A stretch of DNA of 44,719 nucleotides, taken from positions 1-44,719 of the forward strand of contig RDZH01000023.1 in NCBI GenBank assembly GCA_004293935.1, given 5' to 3'. Origin of the DNA: Alphaproteobacteria bacterium (GTDB taxonomy: Bacteria > Pseudomonadota > Alphaproteobacteria > Rickettsiales > UBA998). Position 1 is the stretch's first letter. Each line of letters begins with the position of its first letter. Below are positions 17,891 to 25,319 of this stretch, piece after piece. The notes under the pieces are model-generated. The model was not told the DNA's origin and did not search any database. It saw nothing but the letters and a program-made list of their open reading frames with translations. The position numbers were made by a program, and so were the translations under genes.

Positions 17891-19135
17891 TCATACATCA
17901 CCTCGTTTGTGCATCCATATGCAGAACATGACAGAAATTATTTTTATTCCACATGGAATGAGAGTATAGGCAGTAAGTAAAGGCATGATGTTTGCATCCC
18001 CTGCCATAGATGGGCGGTAGCCGTACCATGCAAGGACGGGCAATACAATGCCAGCAGCAAGAGCCATCATCGATTTATTTAAGAAATGCCATAAGCTAAA
18101 ACCAAGATTGCGCATCTGTGGATAAACACTTAGTGCATTGCCATAAAGTGCGGGCATGAGGCACAAATCTGCACCAACAGCAATACCCGACATCAAGCAA
18201 ATGACATAAAAAGCAAGCGCATCCCCACGACCTAAGCCATAGGCGCAACTAAAGGAAAACACCGCGAGCAGCATCCCCACGCTCAAGCAGCGCATCAGAC
18301 CAAAACGAAGCGATGCACGTGACCATAGGGGCAAACTCAGGGCAGAAGCTGCAAAATAGGTAAGCAGCATAAAGCCCGACTGATCTTTTGCATCCAGAAC
18401 ATCTTCAACATAAAATAAGAACAAGATACTGGTGATGCTGGTTGGCATGGAATTGATGCAAAACAACGTCAAGATACGCCGAATCGATCTATCCTGCACA
18501 AGCATACGCCATGATCCTTGTTCTTGGTTGTTTATGGATGAGGTGTTAAGAGACCGCAATGCGTGCGCCGTGATCCCAATACCAATGATTGCAATAGGGA
18601 TGAATATCAGGCTAAAATAATGATAGCCCATACGATCCCCCCATGATTGCACCAATATGGTAGGAAGGCTTGCAGCAGCCACTAAGCCAAGCACCCAACA
18701 TCCTTCACGCACGCTGGATAATTGTGTTTGTTGGTTTGTGGGGGCAATCAAAATTCCTGCGGCATAAAGTGCAATCATGATAATGCTGAACGAGGTACAG
18801 ACAAGTAGGATCATCAGCATCATCCAGCCCATGATCCATTGTTCTGCCCATGCAGGTACAGTGAATAAGCCAACAAAACTAGGGATCAAAACGCATCCAG
18901 CACCTATCATGATTGACGATAATGACCATGACGTGCGATCAAGCCATCGTCCAATCCATGGATCTTGTACAGCATCGAACATGCGCGCCATCATGATTAA
19001 CGCACCTAACCACGCGACATCAACGCCGTACACCGTAGCATACACATGGGGTACATGCAGATATAGCGGTAAGCCTACAAAAGCAAGTGGTATGCCCACA
19101 AAACTTGCACGTATCATCGTCATCAAAGAAATCAT
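17891..19135 (-). CDS. MFS transporter (GPH/MFS_2-like)
   Basis: A 414-residue carrier with about 12 membrane helices. The segment MMARMFDAVQDPWIGRWLDRT near residue 48 matches the glycoside-pentoside-hexuronide/MFS_2 signature. The substrate is not evident; members of this cluster type may move lipids rather than sugars, but that is a guess from context. Its ATG overlaps the stop of the chalcone-isomerase-like gene by four bases, so it belongs to the lipid operon. The first residues contain several Met codons and the start could be up to five residues later. Confidence 0.85.
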   Translation of the reverse strand: MISLMTMIRASFVGIPLAFVGLPLYLHVPHVYATVYGVDVAWLGALIMMARMFDAVQDPWIGRWLDRTSWSLSSIMIGAGCVLIPSFVGLFTVPAWAEQWIMGWMMLMILLVCTSFSIIMIALYAAGILIAPTNQQTQLSSVREGCWVLGLVAAASLPTILVQSWGDRMGYHYFSLIFIPIAIIGIGITAHALRSLNTSSINNQEQGSWRMLVQDRSIRRILTLFCINSMPTSITSILFLFYVEDVLDAKDQSGFMLLTYFAASALSLPLWSRASLRFGLMRCLSVGMLLAVFSFSCAYGLGRGDALAFYVICLMSGIAVGADLCLMPALYGNALSVYPQMRNLGFSLWHFLNKSMMALAAGIVLPVLAWYGYRPSMAGDANIMPLLTAYTLIPCGIKIISVMFCIWMHKRGDV

Positions 19136-19683
19136 GGTGTGGTTACTCCCAGCAATTTATCGCGCAGTGCAGGTTCTGAACTATGCTCCCCTAGCCAAAT
19201 AGCGAAAAATGCACGAATCATGGCAGCATCTTTTATGCCACCACGCACCACACCTTGATGACACAAAATCATCCCCTTATCGGGATCATGCACGGCTGTG
19301 ATGCTCTGACCATCCGCTACATCAGGATAGATGAGGGTAAGTTGATCATGAAACGCTTTGTTCATGGCAGGGGTGACATCGGGTTGTCGCTCTAATTCCT
19401 CTAAGGTGCGTTCCAAGAAATCCGCTGCATCAATATCAACATAATAGGTGAGATGTAGGGCATAGCGCCCCTGTGGATCGGATGGATTAAAATTAGCACG
19501 ATGCGCATCATCTACCCAAAGCTCTGCATCATAGACGTGAAAAAATAATTTATTCAACGCGGCACTGCCGTAAGGTTGGCGTGTGCTGATATGATGGGAT
19601 GCAACGCACGCGGGTAGGGGAGTAGCGTAGGCATCCCCCACACTCAGCAACAATCCCAGCCAAGCTATCGCTAATTTACGCAT
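19132..19683 (-). CDS. Chalcone isomerase-like periplasmic protein
   Basis: A 183-residue protein with a signal peptide (residues 1-20, ending DAYA). I chose the ATG at 19683, which overlaps the end of the methyltransferase gene by eight bases. KLFFHVYDAELWVDD, YALHLTYYVDIDAADFLERT and MILCHQGVVRGGI match the bacterial chalcone-isomerase-like family (Chalcone_3). No flavonoid pathway is expected; the fold is related to fatty-acid-binding proteins, so a lipid-binding role beside the cyclopropane synthase is plausible. Confidence 0.8.
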   Translation of the reverse strand: MRKLAIAWLGLLLSVGDAYATPLPACVASHHISTRQPYGSAALNKLFFHVYDAELWVDDAHRANFNPSDPQGRYALHLTYYVDIDAADFLERTLEELERQPDVTPAMNKAFHDQLTLIYPDVADGQSITAVHDPDKGMILCHQGVVRGGIKDAAMIRAFFAIWLGEHSSEPALRDKLLGVTTP

Positions 19684-20860
19684 GACCAAGTTCCACTTGC
19701 ACAACGTTGGTGCGCTCCGCACAAAATGCCCCAATGCACATACCAAGATAAAAACGCCATGAACGCATGAAAGAATCACTATAGCCCATTGCCCGAATAG
19801 CATCATTATTGGCATCAAACCGCGCTAACCAATCACGCAAGGTACGGGCATAATCTAATCCGAACGCAAATATTTCTTTGCACTGCAAACCCGCTTTGGT
19901 GGCATCCTCTTTGAAGCGTGCAACCGATGGCAGCATCCCTCCGGGGAATGTATATTGACGAATATAATCACTGCGCGTGCGATAATCGGGGAAAATGGCA
20001 TCATCAATCGTAATGGTTTGAATGATGGCAGTACCTTCTGTGCTTAGACGGTTGCGTATTGTATCAAAATAAGTTTTCCAATAGCGTTCCCCTACCGCTT
20101 CAAACATCTCAATCGATACAATCGCATCAAATGTTCCCCGTTCATCACGATAATCGCGCAAATGTGGCATGGCGCGGTTGCTCAAGCCCTGACGCTCAAG
20201 GCGTTTTTTCGCAAAATCATATTGCGATGGTGATATGGTGAGGGCAGTGACATGATGGTACGCGTGTGCAGCGGTTTCCGCAAATCCACCCCAGCCACAA
20301 CCGATCTCAAGTACGTTCGCATGGTCATAATGATGCTGGATTTTATCCAAAATGCGGTTATATTTTGCGCGCTGTGCTGCGGCTAAGTCGGTCACGCCAT
20401 CCGCATAAAGAGCGGAAGAATAGGTCATGGTTTCATCAAGCCATAATTGATAGAAATCATTGCCAACATCATAATGTGCTTTGATGTTGCGTTTGCTCTG
20501 TGATCTGCGGTTCATGCGCATAAGGTTTATCATCCGAAAGGCTAGGCGATTCAGCATATTACCATGCGCAAAGCTATCAAACACATCCATATTGCGCAAA
20601 AATAACTCAATTAAATGCCCAATATCGCGGCTTTCCCATAAACCTTCTGCATAATCTTCTCCAAGCCCAATATCCCCACGGCGAGCAGCATTCAGAATCA
20701 CCACCCAATCATGCAAAATCATTTCTGCATCGACTCCCGCGTGCTTGCCCACAAAGTGATATTCCTTACCTTCGGGAGTAACAAGCCTGAGTGATCCATG
20801 CTCTAATCGTTCAAGTTGATGTAAGAATATGGAAATAATTTTATTCTGAATCATAGACAT
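19676..20860 (-). CDS. Cyclopropane-fatty-acyl-phospholipid synthase family methyltransferase
   Basis: A 394-residue SAM-dependent methyltransferase. The start at 20860 follows AGAGG. The N-terminal domain is followed by NIKAHYDVGNDFYQLWLDE, the acceptor-binding region MTYSSALY, the SAM loop VLEIGCGWGGF near residue 183 and QYTFPGGMLPS near residue 305, all typical of CFA synthases. It adds a methylene or methyl carbon to unsaturated acyl chains of phospholipids. Relatives in Rhodobacter take part in methylated and furan fatty acid synthesis, so the exact product is open. A REP-like repeat separates it from the DUF1365 gene. Confidence 0.9.
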   Translation of the reverse strand: MSMIQNKIISIFLHQLERLEHGSLRLVTPEGKEYHFVGKHAGVDAEMILHDWVVILNAARRGDIGLGEDYAEGLWESRDIGHLIELFLRNMDVFDSFAHGNMLNRLAFRMINLMRMNRRSQSKRNIKAHYDVGNDFYQLWLDETMTYSSALYADGVTDLAAAQRAKYNRILDKIQHHYDHANVLEIGCGWGGFAETAAHAYHHVTALTISPSQYDFAKKRLERQGLSNRAMPHLRDYRDERGTFDAIVSIEMFEAVGERYWKTYFDTIRNRLSTEGTAIIQTITIDDAIFPDYRTRSDYIRQYTFPGGMLPSVARFKEDATKAGLQCKEIFAFGLDYARTLRDWLARFDANNDAIRAMGYSDSFMRSWRFYLGMCIGAFCAERTNVVQVELGHA

Positions 20861-20895
20861 AATGCCTCTATATAAATCGTACATTCGTTGTTGTT

Positions 20896-20944
20896 GTCAT
20901 TCCTGCGTAGGCAGGAATCCAGTAGTAATTTCGCGGGTATGACG
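20896..20944. repeat. REP-like palindromic repeat, copy 3
   Basis: The left half (GTCATTCCTGC, a short loop, GCAGGAAT) is well kept; the right half is degenerate and ends in TATGACG. It fills much of the 133-bp gap between the DUF1365 gene and the methyltransferase gene on the minus strand. Confidence 0.65.
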
Positions 20945-20993
20945 TGAATATTAAATGGTGCAGAGATGTCATAATAATGATGCTCCTTGAGGG

Positions 20994-21761
20994 TTAACGC
21001 GATTGACGTATGGGTTGTTGTGGTGGCTTGCGATGATAACGCACGCCTTTAAGGGCAAGTTTAAGTGCTTGCCAGTGAATCAATGCCATCACTTTGAACG
21101 TCACCAACGGGTAACGCACAAAACAATAAGCAAGATTGCGGGCATTGAGCGGATGGCGCGTACCGATCAGCGAGGTATGCAGCACTACGCCATCATTTTG
21201 TTCATAAATAATCCATACCGCAATTTTTGTATCAGAGAAGATGAAACGGTAGCGGTACGTTCCATCAATACGCATAAAAGGTGAGACGTGAAACATCTTC
21301 ACTGATTCCATCCAATCATCAGCAGCAATGGGGCGATGATCATCGTGGTAGCTAACATAAATATGTGCTTCCCCAAACGTATTATGCACTTCTGATAATA
21401 CGGCGCGCACTTCCCCTGCTTTATCACAACAAAACCAGAACGAAACAGGGTTGAACTGATAGCCCAAGATGCGTGGCATCGTCACTAGCGTAATCTCACC
21501 ATCGCATACGTGATCTAGATTCCATTCTTTCAACATTCCTCGCGCCCATACCTCATTAGACATCGATGTAGCTCCATGATCTTTCTCATAATAGCTCATC
21601 AAGGATAGTTGGTTCACTTTGCATAATTTGCTCTGTGCAATTTCAGCCATTCGGGACAAAGGGAACGCAAGGTAATAAACATGATAACGAAAGCTATTTT
21701 TATGTGGCTCGTTACGATGATGCACAATTTGCGCCCGTAATAATCCATGCTCAATTACCAT
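20994..21761 (-). CDS. DUF1365 family protein
   Basis: A 255-residue protein from ATG 21761 (an upstream ATG at 21773 would add four residues). Family landmarks are HRNEPHKNSFRYHVYYLAF near the start, FNPVSFWFCCD near residue 112, EVHNTFGEAHIYV and VSPFMRIDGTYRYRF. DUF1365 proteins are almost always encoded between an FAD oxidoreductase and a CFA-like methyltransferase, as here, and are thought to act on membrane lipids, but the reaction is unknown. It overlaps the end of the upstream FAD oxidoreductase gene by seven bases. Confidence 0.9.
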   Translation of the reverse strand: MVIEHGLLRAQIVHHRNEPHKNSFRYHVYYLAFPLSRMAEIAQSKLCKVNQLSLMSYYEKDHGATSMSNEVWARGMLKEWNLDHVCDGEITLVTMPRILGYQFNPVSFWFCCDKAGEVRAVLSEVHNTFGEAHIYVSYHDDHRPIAADDWMESVKMFHVSPFMRIDGTYRYRFIFSDTKIAVWIIYEQNDGVVLHTSLIGTRHPLNARNLAYCFVRYPLVTFKVMALIHWQALKLALKGVRYHRKPPQQPIRQSR

Positions 21762-23014
21762 GGCGTTGCACATCCTAATTGCTTTGCCACCTCCACCGCA
21801 CTATGCAACCCATCTTCATGGAAGCCATAACGCTGATATGCACCGCAATACCAGATGCGATCAATCCCTTGAATTTGTGGCATCTCTTTTTGCGCTGCGA
21901 GCATATCCATGCTATAGACGGGATGTTCAAAACTTGTTTGTTCTACTATGAACTCCTCTTTGGGTGGGCGCGAAGGATTAAGTGTGACAAAAATCGGATG
22001 GCGTTTATCGATACCTTGCAAGCGATTCATCCAATAGGTCACGCTAATGCGGGCGCGCTCATCAATCGCTTCGTCGCACATATAATTCCAGCTTGCCCAA
22101 CATGCGGTACGTTTGGGCATGAGTGCGGGGTCATGATGTACATAAGCGCGATTGGTTTGATAGGGGATATGTGATAAAATACGTTGTTCTTCTGCACTTG
22201 GTTGGTGCAACATCTTTAGTGCTTGGTCGCTATGCGAGGCAATCACCACCTCATCATAGAGCGTACTCTCCCCCGTGGTTGTACGCACCTCAACGCCATC
22301 ATCATGGCGGATGATTTGGGCAATGGGGCAAGAGGTGCGGATTTGTTCAGGCGCAAAACAGTCAGCAACGCGCTTCACATATTCACGGCTTCCGCCACTC
22401 ACTGTGTACCATTGCGGTTGATCATTCACCGTGAGTAAGCCATGATTCTTAAAGAAGTTGATAAAACTTTGCGCGGGAAAATCAAGGATTTGATCAGGGG
22501 AGGAACTCCAGATAGCACCCGCAGTGGGGAGCAAAAAGCGATGACGAAAATCATGATTCATCTTGAGGGCGTTCAATAAATCATTCAACGTCATATGTGG
22601 GTTGGCTAGCACCATTGCTTCAGCATTTTTGTTAAATCGCATAATATGCGTAATCATAGCCCAAAAACGCGGACTAAACAGATGCGAACGTTGCGCAAAA
22701 ACGGCATTCAGATCGGCGCATCCCCATTCAAATGCCCCGCCCTCTAAACTTAAGCCCAGCGACATATCGCTTTTTTGTACGGGTACATTGAGTGTGGCAA
22801 ATAATCCCGTCAGATGCGGATAATTACGGTAATTAAAGACGATGAAGCCCGTATCGACAGGCATCGTCACGCCATTATGCGTCACATCAATAGTGCGGGC
22901 ATGTCCGCCAAGGCGCGCCTCTTTTTCATATAATGTCACATGATGGTGCGGATGCAGAAGATAAGCTGCTCCTAAACCTGAAATACCACTACCAATCACC
23001 GCAATTTGCTTCAT
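21755..23014 (-). CDS. FAD-dependent oxidoreductase (NAD(P)-binding, amine-oxidase fold)
   Basis: A 419-residue flavoprotein. The dinucleotide motif IAVIGSGISGLGAAYLL is at residues 4-20, followed by LYEKEARLGGHA, and a C-terminal FAD segment RIWYCGAYQRYGFHEDGLHSA. This form is the standard companion of DUF1365 and CFA-like genes and may desaturate or oxidise methylated fatty acids. It is the first gene of the minus-strand lipid operon. Upstream lies a 469-bp gap with repeats and no obvious RpoE-type promoter. Confidence 0.88.
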   Translation of the reverse strand: MKQIAVIGSGISGLGAAYLLHPHHHVTLYEKEARLGGHARTIDVTHNGVTMPVDTGFIVFNYRNYPHLTGLFATLNVPVQKSDMSLGLSLEGGAFEWGCADLNAVFAQRSHLFSPRFWAMITHIMRFNKNAEAMVLANPHMTLNDLLNALKMNHDFRHRFLLPTAGAIWSSSPDQILDFPAQSFINFFKNHGLLTVNDQPQWYTVSGGSREYVKRVADCFAPEQIRTSCPIAQIIRHDDGVEVRTTTGESTLYDEVVIASHSDQALKMLHQPSAEEQRILSHIPYQTNRAYVHHDPALMPKRTACWASWNYMCDEAIDERARISVTYWMNRLQGIDKRHPIFVTLNPSRPPKEEFIVEQTSFEHPVYSMDMLAAQKEMPQIQGIDRIWYCGAYQRYGFHEDGLHSAVEVAKQLGCATPW

Positions 23015-23090
23015 GCACTTATAACTCTTTCTGAGGGTAATTTTTTTGTTTTTTTATCTATGGCACAATCATACAGATAAAACAAATGAA

Positions 23091-23244
23091 TTATAGTGTT
23101 TTCGTTTTTCATTTATCAAGACTATCATGCGTGTAACCTCGTGTTAAAGAAAAAACGAAAGAAACACTATAATCTTATAAAACATAGCATGACATCACTT
23201 GTTATCCAATCGTTGGATGATTGATAAAAAGTGAAAATGCTATA
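23091..23244. repeat. Two-hairpin dispersed repeat, copy A (154 bp)
   Basis: It is nearly identical to 34271-34421 in the same orientation. The first palindrome has arms TTATAGTGTTTTCGTTTTTC and the complementary run at about 23147-23172 (AAAACGAAAGAAACACTATAA). The second has arms around TAGCATGACATCACTT and AAGTGAAAATGCTA with an inner stem ATCCAATC/GATTGAT. It lies about 80 bp upstream of the FAD oxidoreductase gene. It may be a MITE-like element or a structured RNA. Confidence 0.8.
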
Positions 23245-23389
23245 TAGGATAGGGACGTGTTAGTTTTGCCTCTTATGTGCGATAGATGCGTACTTGAGAC
23301 CAAAAATGAGTGCGTAACATGACAAAAAATTAATATGACACAAGTGATATAATTGTTGCATGTCCGGTAGAGCTATGCTACACACACCA
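23245..23389. other. AT-rich gap between repeats, no gene seen
   Basis: This stretch holds no open frame worth calling. A TATAAT at 23348-23353 could be the -10 box of a promoter for the gene at 23484, but no good -35 box stands before it. Confidence 0.3.
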
Positions 23390-23461
23390 CTTCCCTAGAT
23401 GTTTTTTGACATCCTTTTTAATTATTTCCCTGTGTTGTTATGACATCTAGGGTTTGTTCAC
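23390..23461 (+). promoter_or_regulatory. Mirrored leader element, copy 1
   Basis: CCCTAGATGT at 23393-23402 and ACATCTAGGG at 23443-23452 form a perfect 10-bp stem around 40 bases. The whole block, through the TTGTTCAC that follows, matches the reverse complement of 24244-24314 with few differences. It ends 22 bp before the start of the gene at 23484. It may be a structured mRNA leader, an operator or the end of a mobile element. Confidence 0.7.
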
Positions 23462-23483
23462 GTTCTTGTGGAGTTTAATAATA

Positions 23484-23795
23484 ATGGTTTCTACCAACCA
23501 AACCTCGGTTACAGACCCTTCTTTTCCGAACGATCCTGTGACTCGCTCTGTTGCCTGCCCGATTTCGAGTATGGCATGTGTTGTTTTTTCAAATGCAATA
23601 GGCGTTATCGCCTGCTACATCATTGAGCCAGATCAAGAATTCAATTTTGCTTCTGTTGCTCGCGATCTCGCATTGCGTTGTGACGATGAGATAGGCACGC
23701 ACAATATTGATTGGAAAATCATGTGTGGTCCGCTCACCATGGAGCAAGGCAATTTCAATTTGCTACGGGATTTCCCAGATTGTTTCCCAATCTAG
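23484..23795 (+). CDS. Orphan small protein, paralogue 1 of the mirrored module
   Basis: A 103-residue protein of unknown family. I chose the ATG at 23484 because GTGGAG lies 10 bp upstream and the same layout is found at the partner gene; a TTG at 23454 would extend into the leader. No signal peptide or membrane helix is evident. It can be aligned by eye with the 93-residue protein encoded at 23941-24222: A-x3-VF, then V-x-A, and near the end M-x-G-x4-E-x-G-x2-N. Identity is low, so homology rests on that pattern plus the duplicated leader. Function is unknown. Confidence 0.6.
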   Translation: MVSTNQTSVTDPSFPNDPVTRSVACPISSMACVVFSNAIGVIACYIIEPDQEFNFASVARDLALRCDDEIGTHNIDWKIMCGPLTMEQGNFNLLRDFPDCFPI

Positions 23796-23816
23796 TCTCG
23801 TAACCTAAGTCCATTG

Positions 23817-23860
23817 GCATGTCGATATAATGCTACATTTATGTAGTTTTATCGACATGC
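23817..23860. terminator. Perfect hairpin after paralogue 1
   Basis: GCATGTCGATA and TATCGACATGC form an 11-bp stem; inside it CTACAT-TT-ATGTAG forms a second 6-bp stem. It stands 21 bp after the stop codon. No T-run follows directly, so it may be a repeat or an mRNA 3' end structure rather than a classical terminator. Confidence 0.5.
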
Positions 23861-23894
23861 TACCGACTTTTAATCTCAGATTATTCTTTTTTCA

Positions 23895-23934
23895 AAAAAA
23901 TAGGCTTGCTCTATTAAGAACAAACCTATTTTTC
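23895..23934. terminator. Bidirectional terminator between the convergent orphan genes
   Basis: AAAAATAGG-C-TTG and CAA-A-CCTATTTTT pair around a short loop, with an A-run on the left and a T-run on the right. This serves both genes, at 23795 (plus) and 23941 (minus). Confidence 0.7.
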
Positions 23935-23940
23935 TTCGTA

Positions 23941-24222
23941 TTAGAAGCGCATGTGCGGCTTCCTATTAATCATACCCTTCTCAATGCAGTCATTTCCAGC
24001 CATGAGGCTATAATATACAAGTAATTCATCGGTTTGTGCAAATAACGAGGCAACAATCGATGCCGTAATCACAAAAGTTTCTCGTGACTTAAGCACATGT
24101 GAGGCAAGCACCTCATCATGCACATAAAAAACCAAAGAAGCCTTTTGAGAGCTAGGGTTTTTTACCTTCACTTCCGTATTTTTGGATGAAAAAGCCTGAC
24201 TATCAATACTGGTAATAAGCAT
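23941..24222 (-). CDS. Orphan small protein, paralogue 2 of the mirrored module
   Basis: A 93-residue protein of unknown family, starting at an ATG preceded by GTGGA 11 bp upstream. Its leader is the mirror copy of the leader of the gene at 23484. The middle segment KASLVFYVHDEVLASHVL and the late segment LMAGNDCIEKGMIN align with the partner protein. The tail is basic (INRKPHMRF). No signal peptide, membrane helix or catalytic motif is visible. Convergent orientation and a shared terminator tie the two genes into one unit. Confidence 0.6.
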   Translation of the reverse strand: MLITSIDSQAFSSKNTEVKVKNPSSQKASLVFYVHDEVLASHVLKSRETFVITASIVASLFAQTDELLVYYSLMAGNDCIEKGMINRKPHMRF

Positions 24223-24243
24223 TGTAATTAAAATCCACGAATG

Positions 24244-24314
24244 GTGAACAAGCCCTAGATGTTAAAACAACATAGGGGAAAAATAAAAGGATGTTCAAAA
24301 AACATCTAGGGAAG
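24244..24314 (-). promoter_or_regulatory. Mirrored leader element, copy 2
   Basis: This is the inverted counterpart of 23390-23461. CCCTAGATGT at 24253-24262 and ACATCTAGGG at 24302-24311 give the same stem. It ends 22 bp before the start of the minus-strand gene at 24222, the same spacing as in copy 1. Confidence 0.7.
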
Positions 24315-24443
24315 CGTTAATTTTAGCATAGTATCGCGTATGCTGCAATGATTATATCACAATGCCTAATGTTTCAGTATAGTTATAGCGTAGTGCATGG
24401 TATGAAACTTGTGTTTATATGTTGCATCTCTATAATAACGCAT

Positions 24444-25274
24444 ATGCGTGTATTATTCCTTTTCTTTGTTATGATCGTGGCTCTCACTATGCCTTTAGCG
24501 GGCATGTGCGCCCCAAGCGAACATGACAAAAAACTAGAAAAAATATGGAATCCACAGAATAAATTTCATAAAGGAAAACCTGTGAGGGTGCTTTTTTTTG
24601 GGGATGGGTATTTTAATGGGTATGGCTTGCCTAATCCAGAGGTTGCATCGCTCCCCAAGCAGGTGGAACATGCGTTCCAAGATGGCTCGACTAATGTGAA
24701 TAAGCGTCTTTATCTCACCATGGCGCGTGACGGTGAAACGACAACCACGGCTTTGAAGCGCGTGAGAGAGGCGATAGCACTTAAACCCGACATTATGGTG
24801 ATATGCCTTGGGTTGAATGATGCGCTTAGGAAAGTGGATAATGATGTGATTATGAATAATCTGACTATTATCCTCAATGATGTAAAACGTGCGGGAATCT
24901 ATTTGCTTTTCATTGGAACACGCGCCCCTCAAAGTGCTGGGTATGGCTATATTTCTTCCTATAATGCAGTGATGGCACGAATGGCAGAGAGTAATCCTCA
25001 GATGCTTTTTATGCCTTATATTTTACAAGATATTATCCATGATCCTTTGTTGTTGCAAGCGAATGAACTGCACCCTAATCAGGCGGGAACACGCATCATT
25101 GCCTCTACTGTTTTAGGGCATATTAATCATATGATTAAAAAGATTATAAGTCTCCGCCGTAAACATTATGAGAACATGTTAATTAGAAACCAAATGATAA
25201 AAAGTAATGCGTCTCGAGCGCGCAGGGGGCTGTTGCCTCGTTATAGCAAAGAGCAAATTGATGCACTCAAATAA
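24444..25274 (+). CDS. SGNH/GDSL-hydrolase-fold protein lacking the catalytic serine
   Basis: A 276-residue exported protein from the ATG at 24444, which gives a signal peptide (MRVLFLFFVMIVALTMPLAG); in-frame ATGs at 24348 and 24402 are possible. The four SGNH blocks can be followed: block I FFGDGYFNGYGL, block II RDGETTTT, block III CLGLNDAL, block V ANELHPNQAG. Block I has GDG where active enzymes have GDS, and block V has N-x-x-H where D-x-x-H is expected. Two of three triad residues are therefore missing, so it may bind rather than cleave its ligand. The basic C-terminal 45 residues (RRKHYENMLIRNQ) extend beyond the family core. Confidence 0.75.
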   Translation: MRVLFLFFVMIVALTMPLAGMCAPSEHDKKLEKIWNPQNKFHKGKPVRVLFFGDGYFNGYGLPNPEVASLPKQVEHAFQDGSTNVNKRLYLTMARDGETTTTALKRVREAIALKPDIMVICLGLNDALRKVDNDVIMNNLTIILNDVKRAGIYLLFIGTRAPQSAGYGYISSYNAVMARMAESNPQMLFMPYILQDIIHDPLLLQANELHPNQAGTRIIASTVLGHINHMIKKIISLRRKHYENMLIRNQMIKSNASRARRGLLPRYSKEQIDALK

Positions 25275-25319
25275 ATCTATAAATAAATCTATGATGTACG
25301 CTATTCTTAGGATGTCATG

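Noticed and set aside
23091-24314. A CRISPR array or rRNA-like structure in the repeat-rich interval
   Set aside because: The repeats are two long palindromic copies and one inverted pair, not short regularly spaced repeats, and no cas gene is near.
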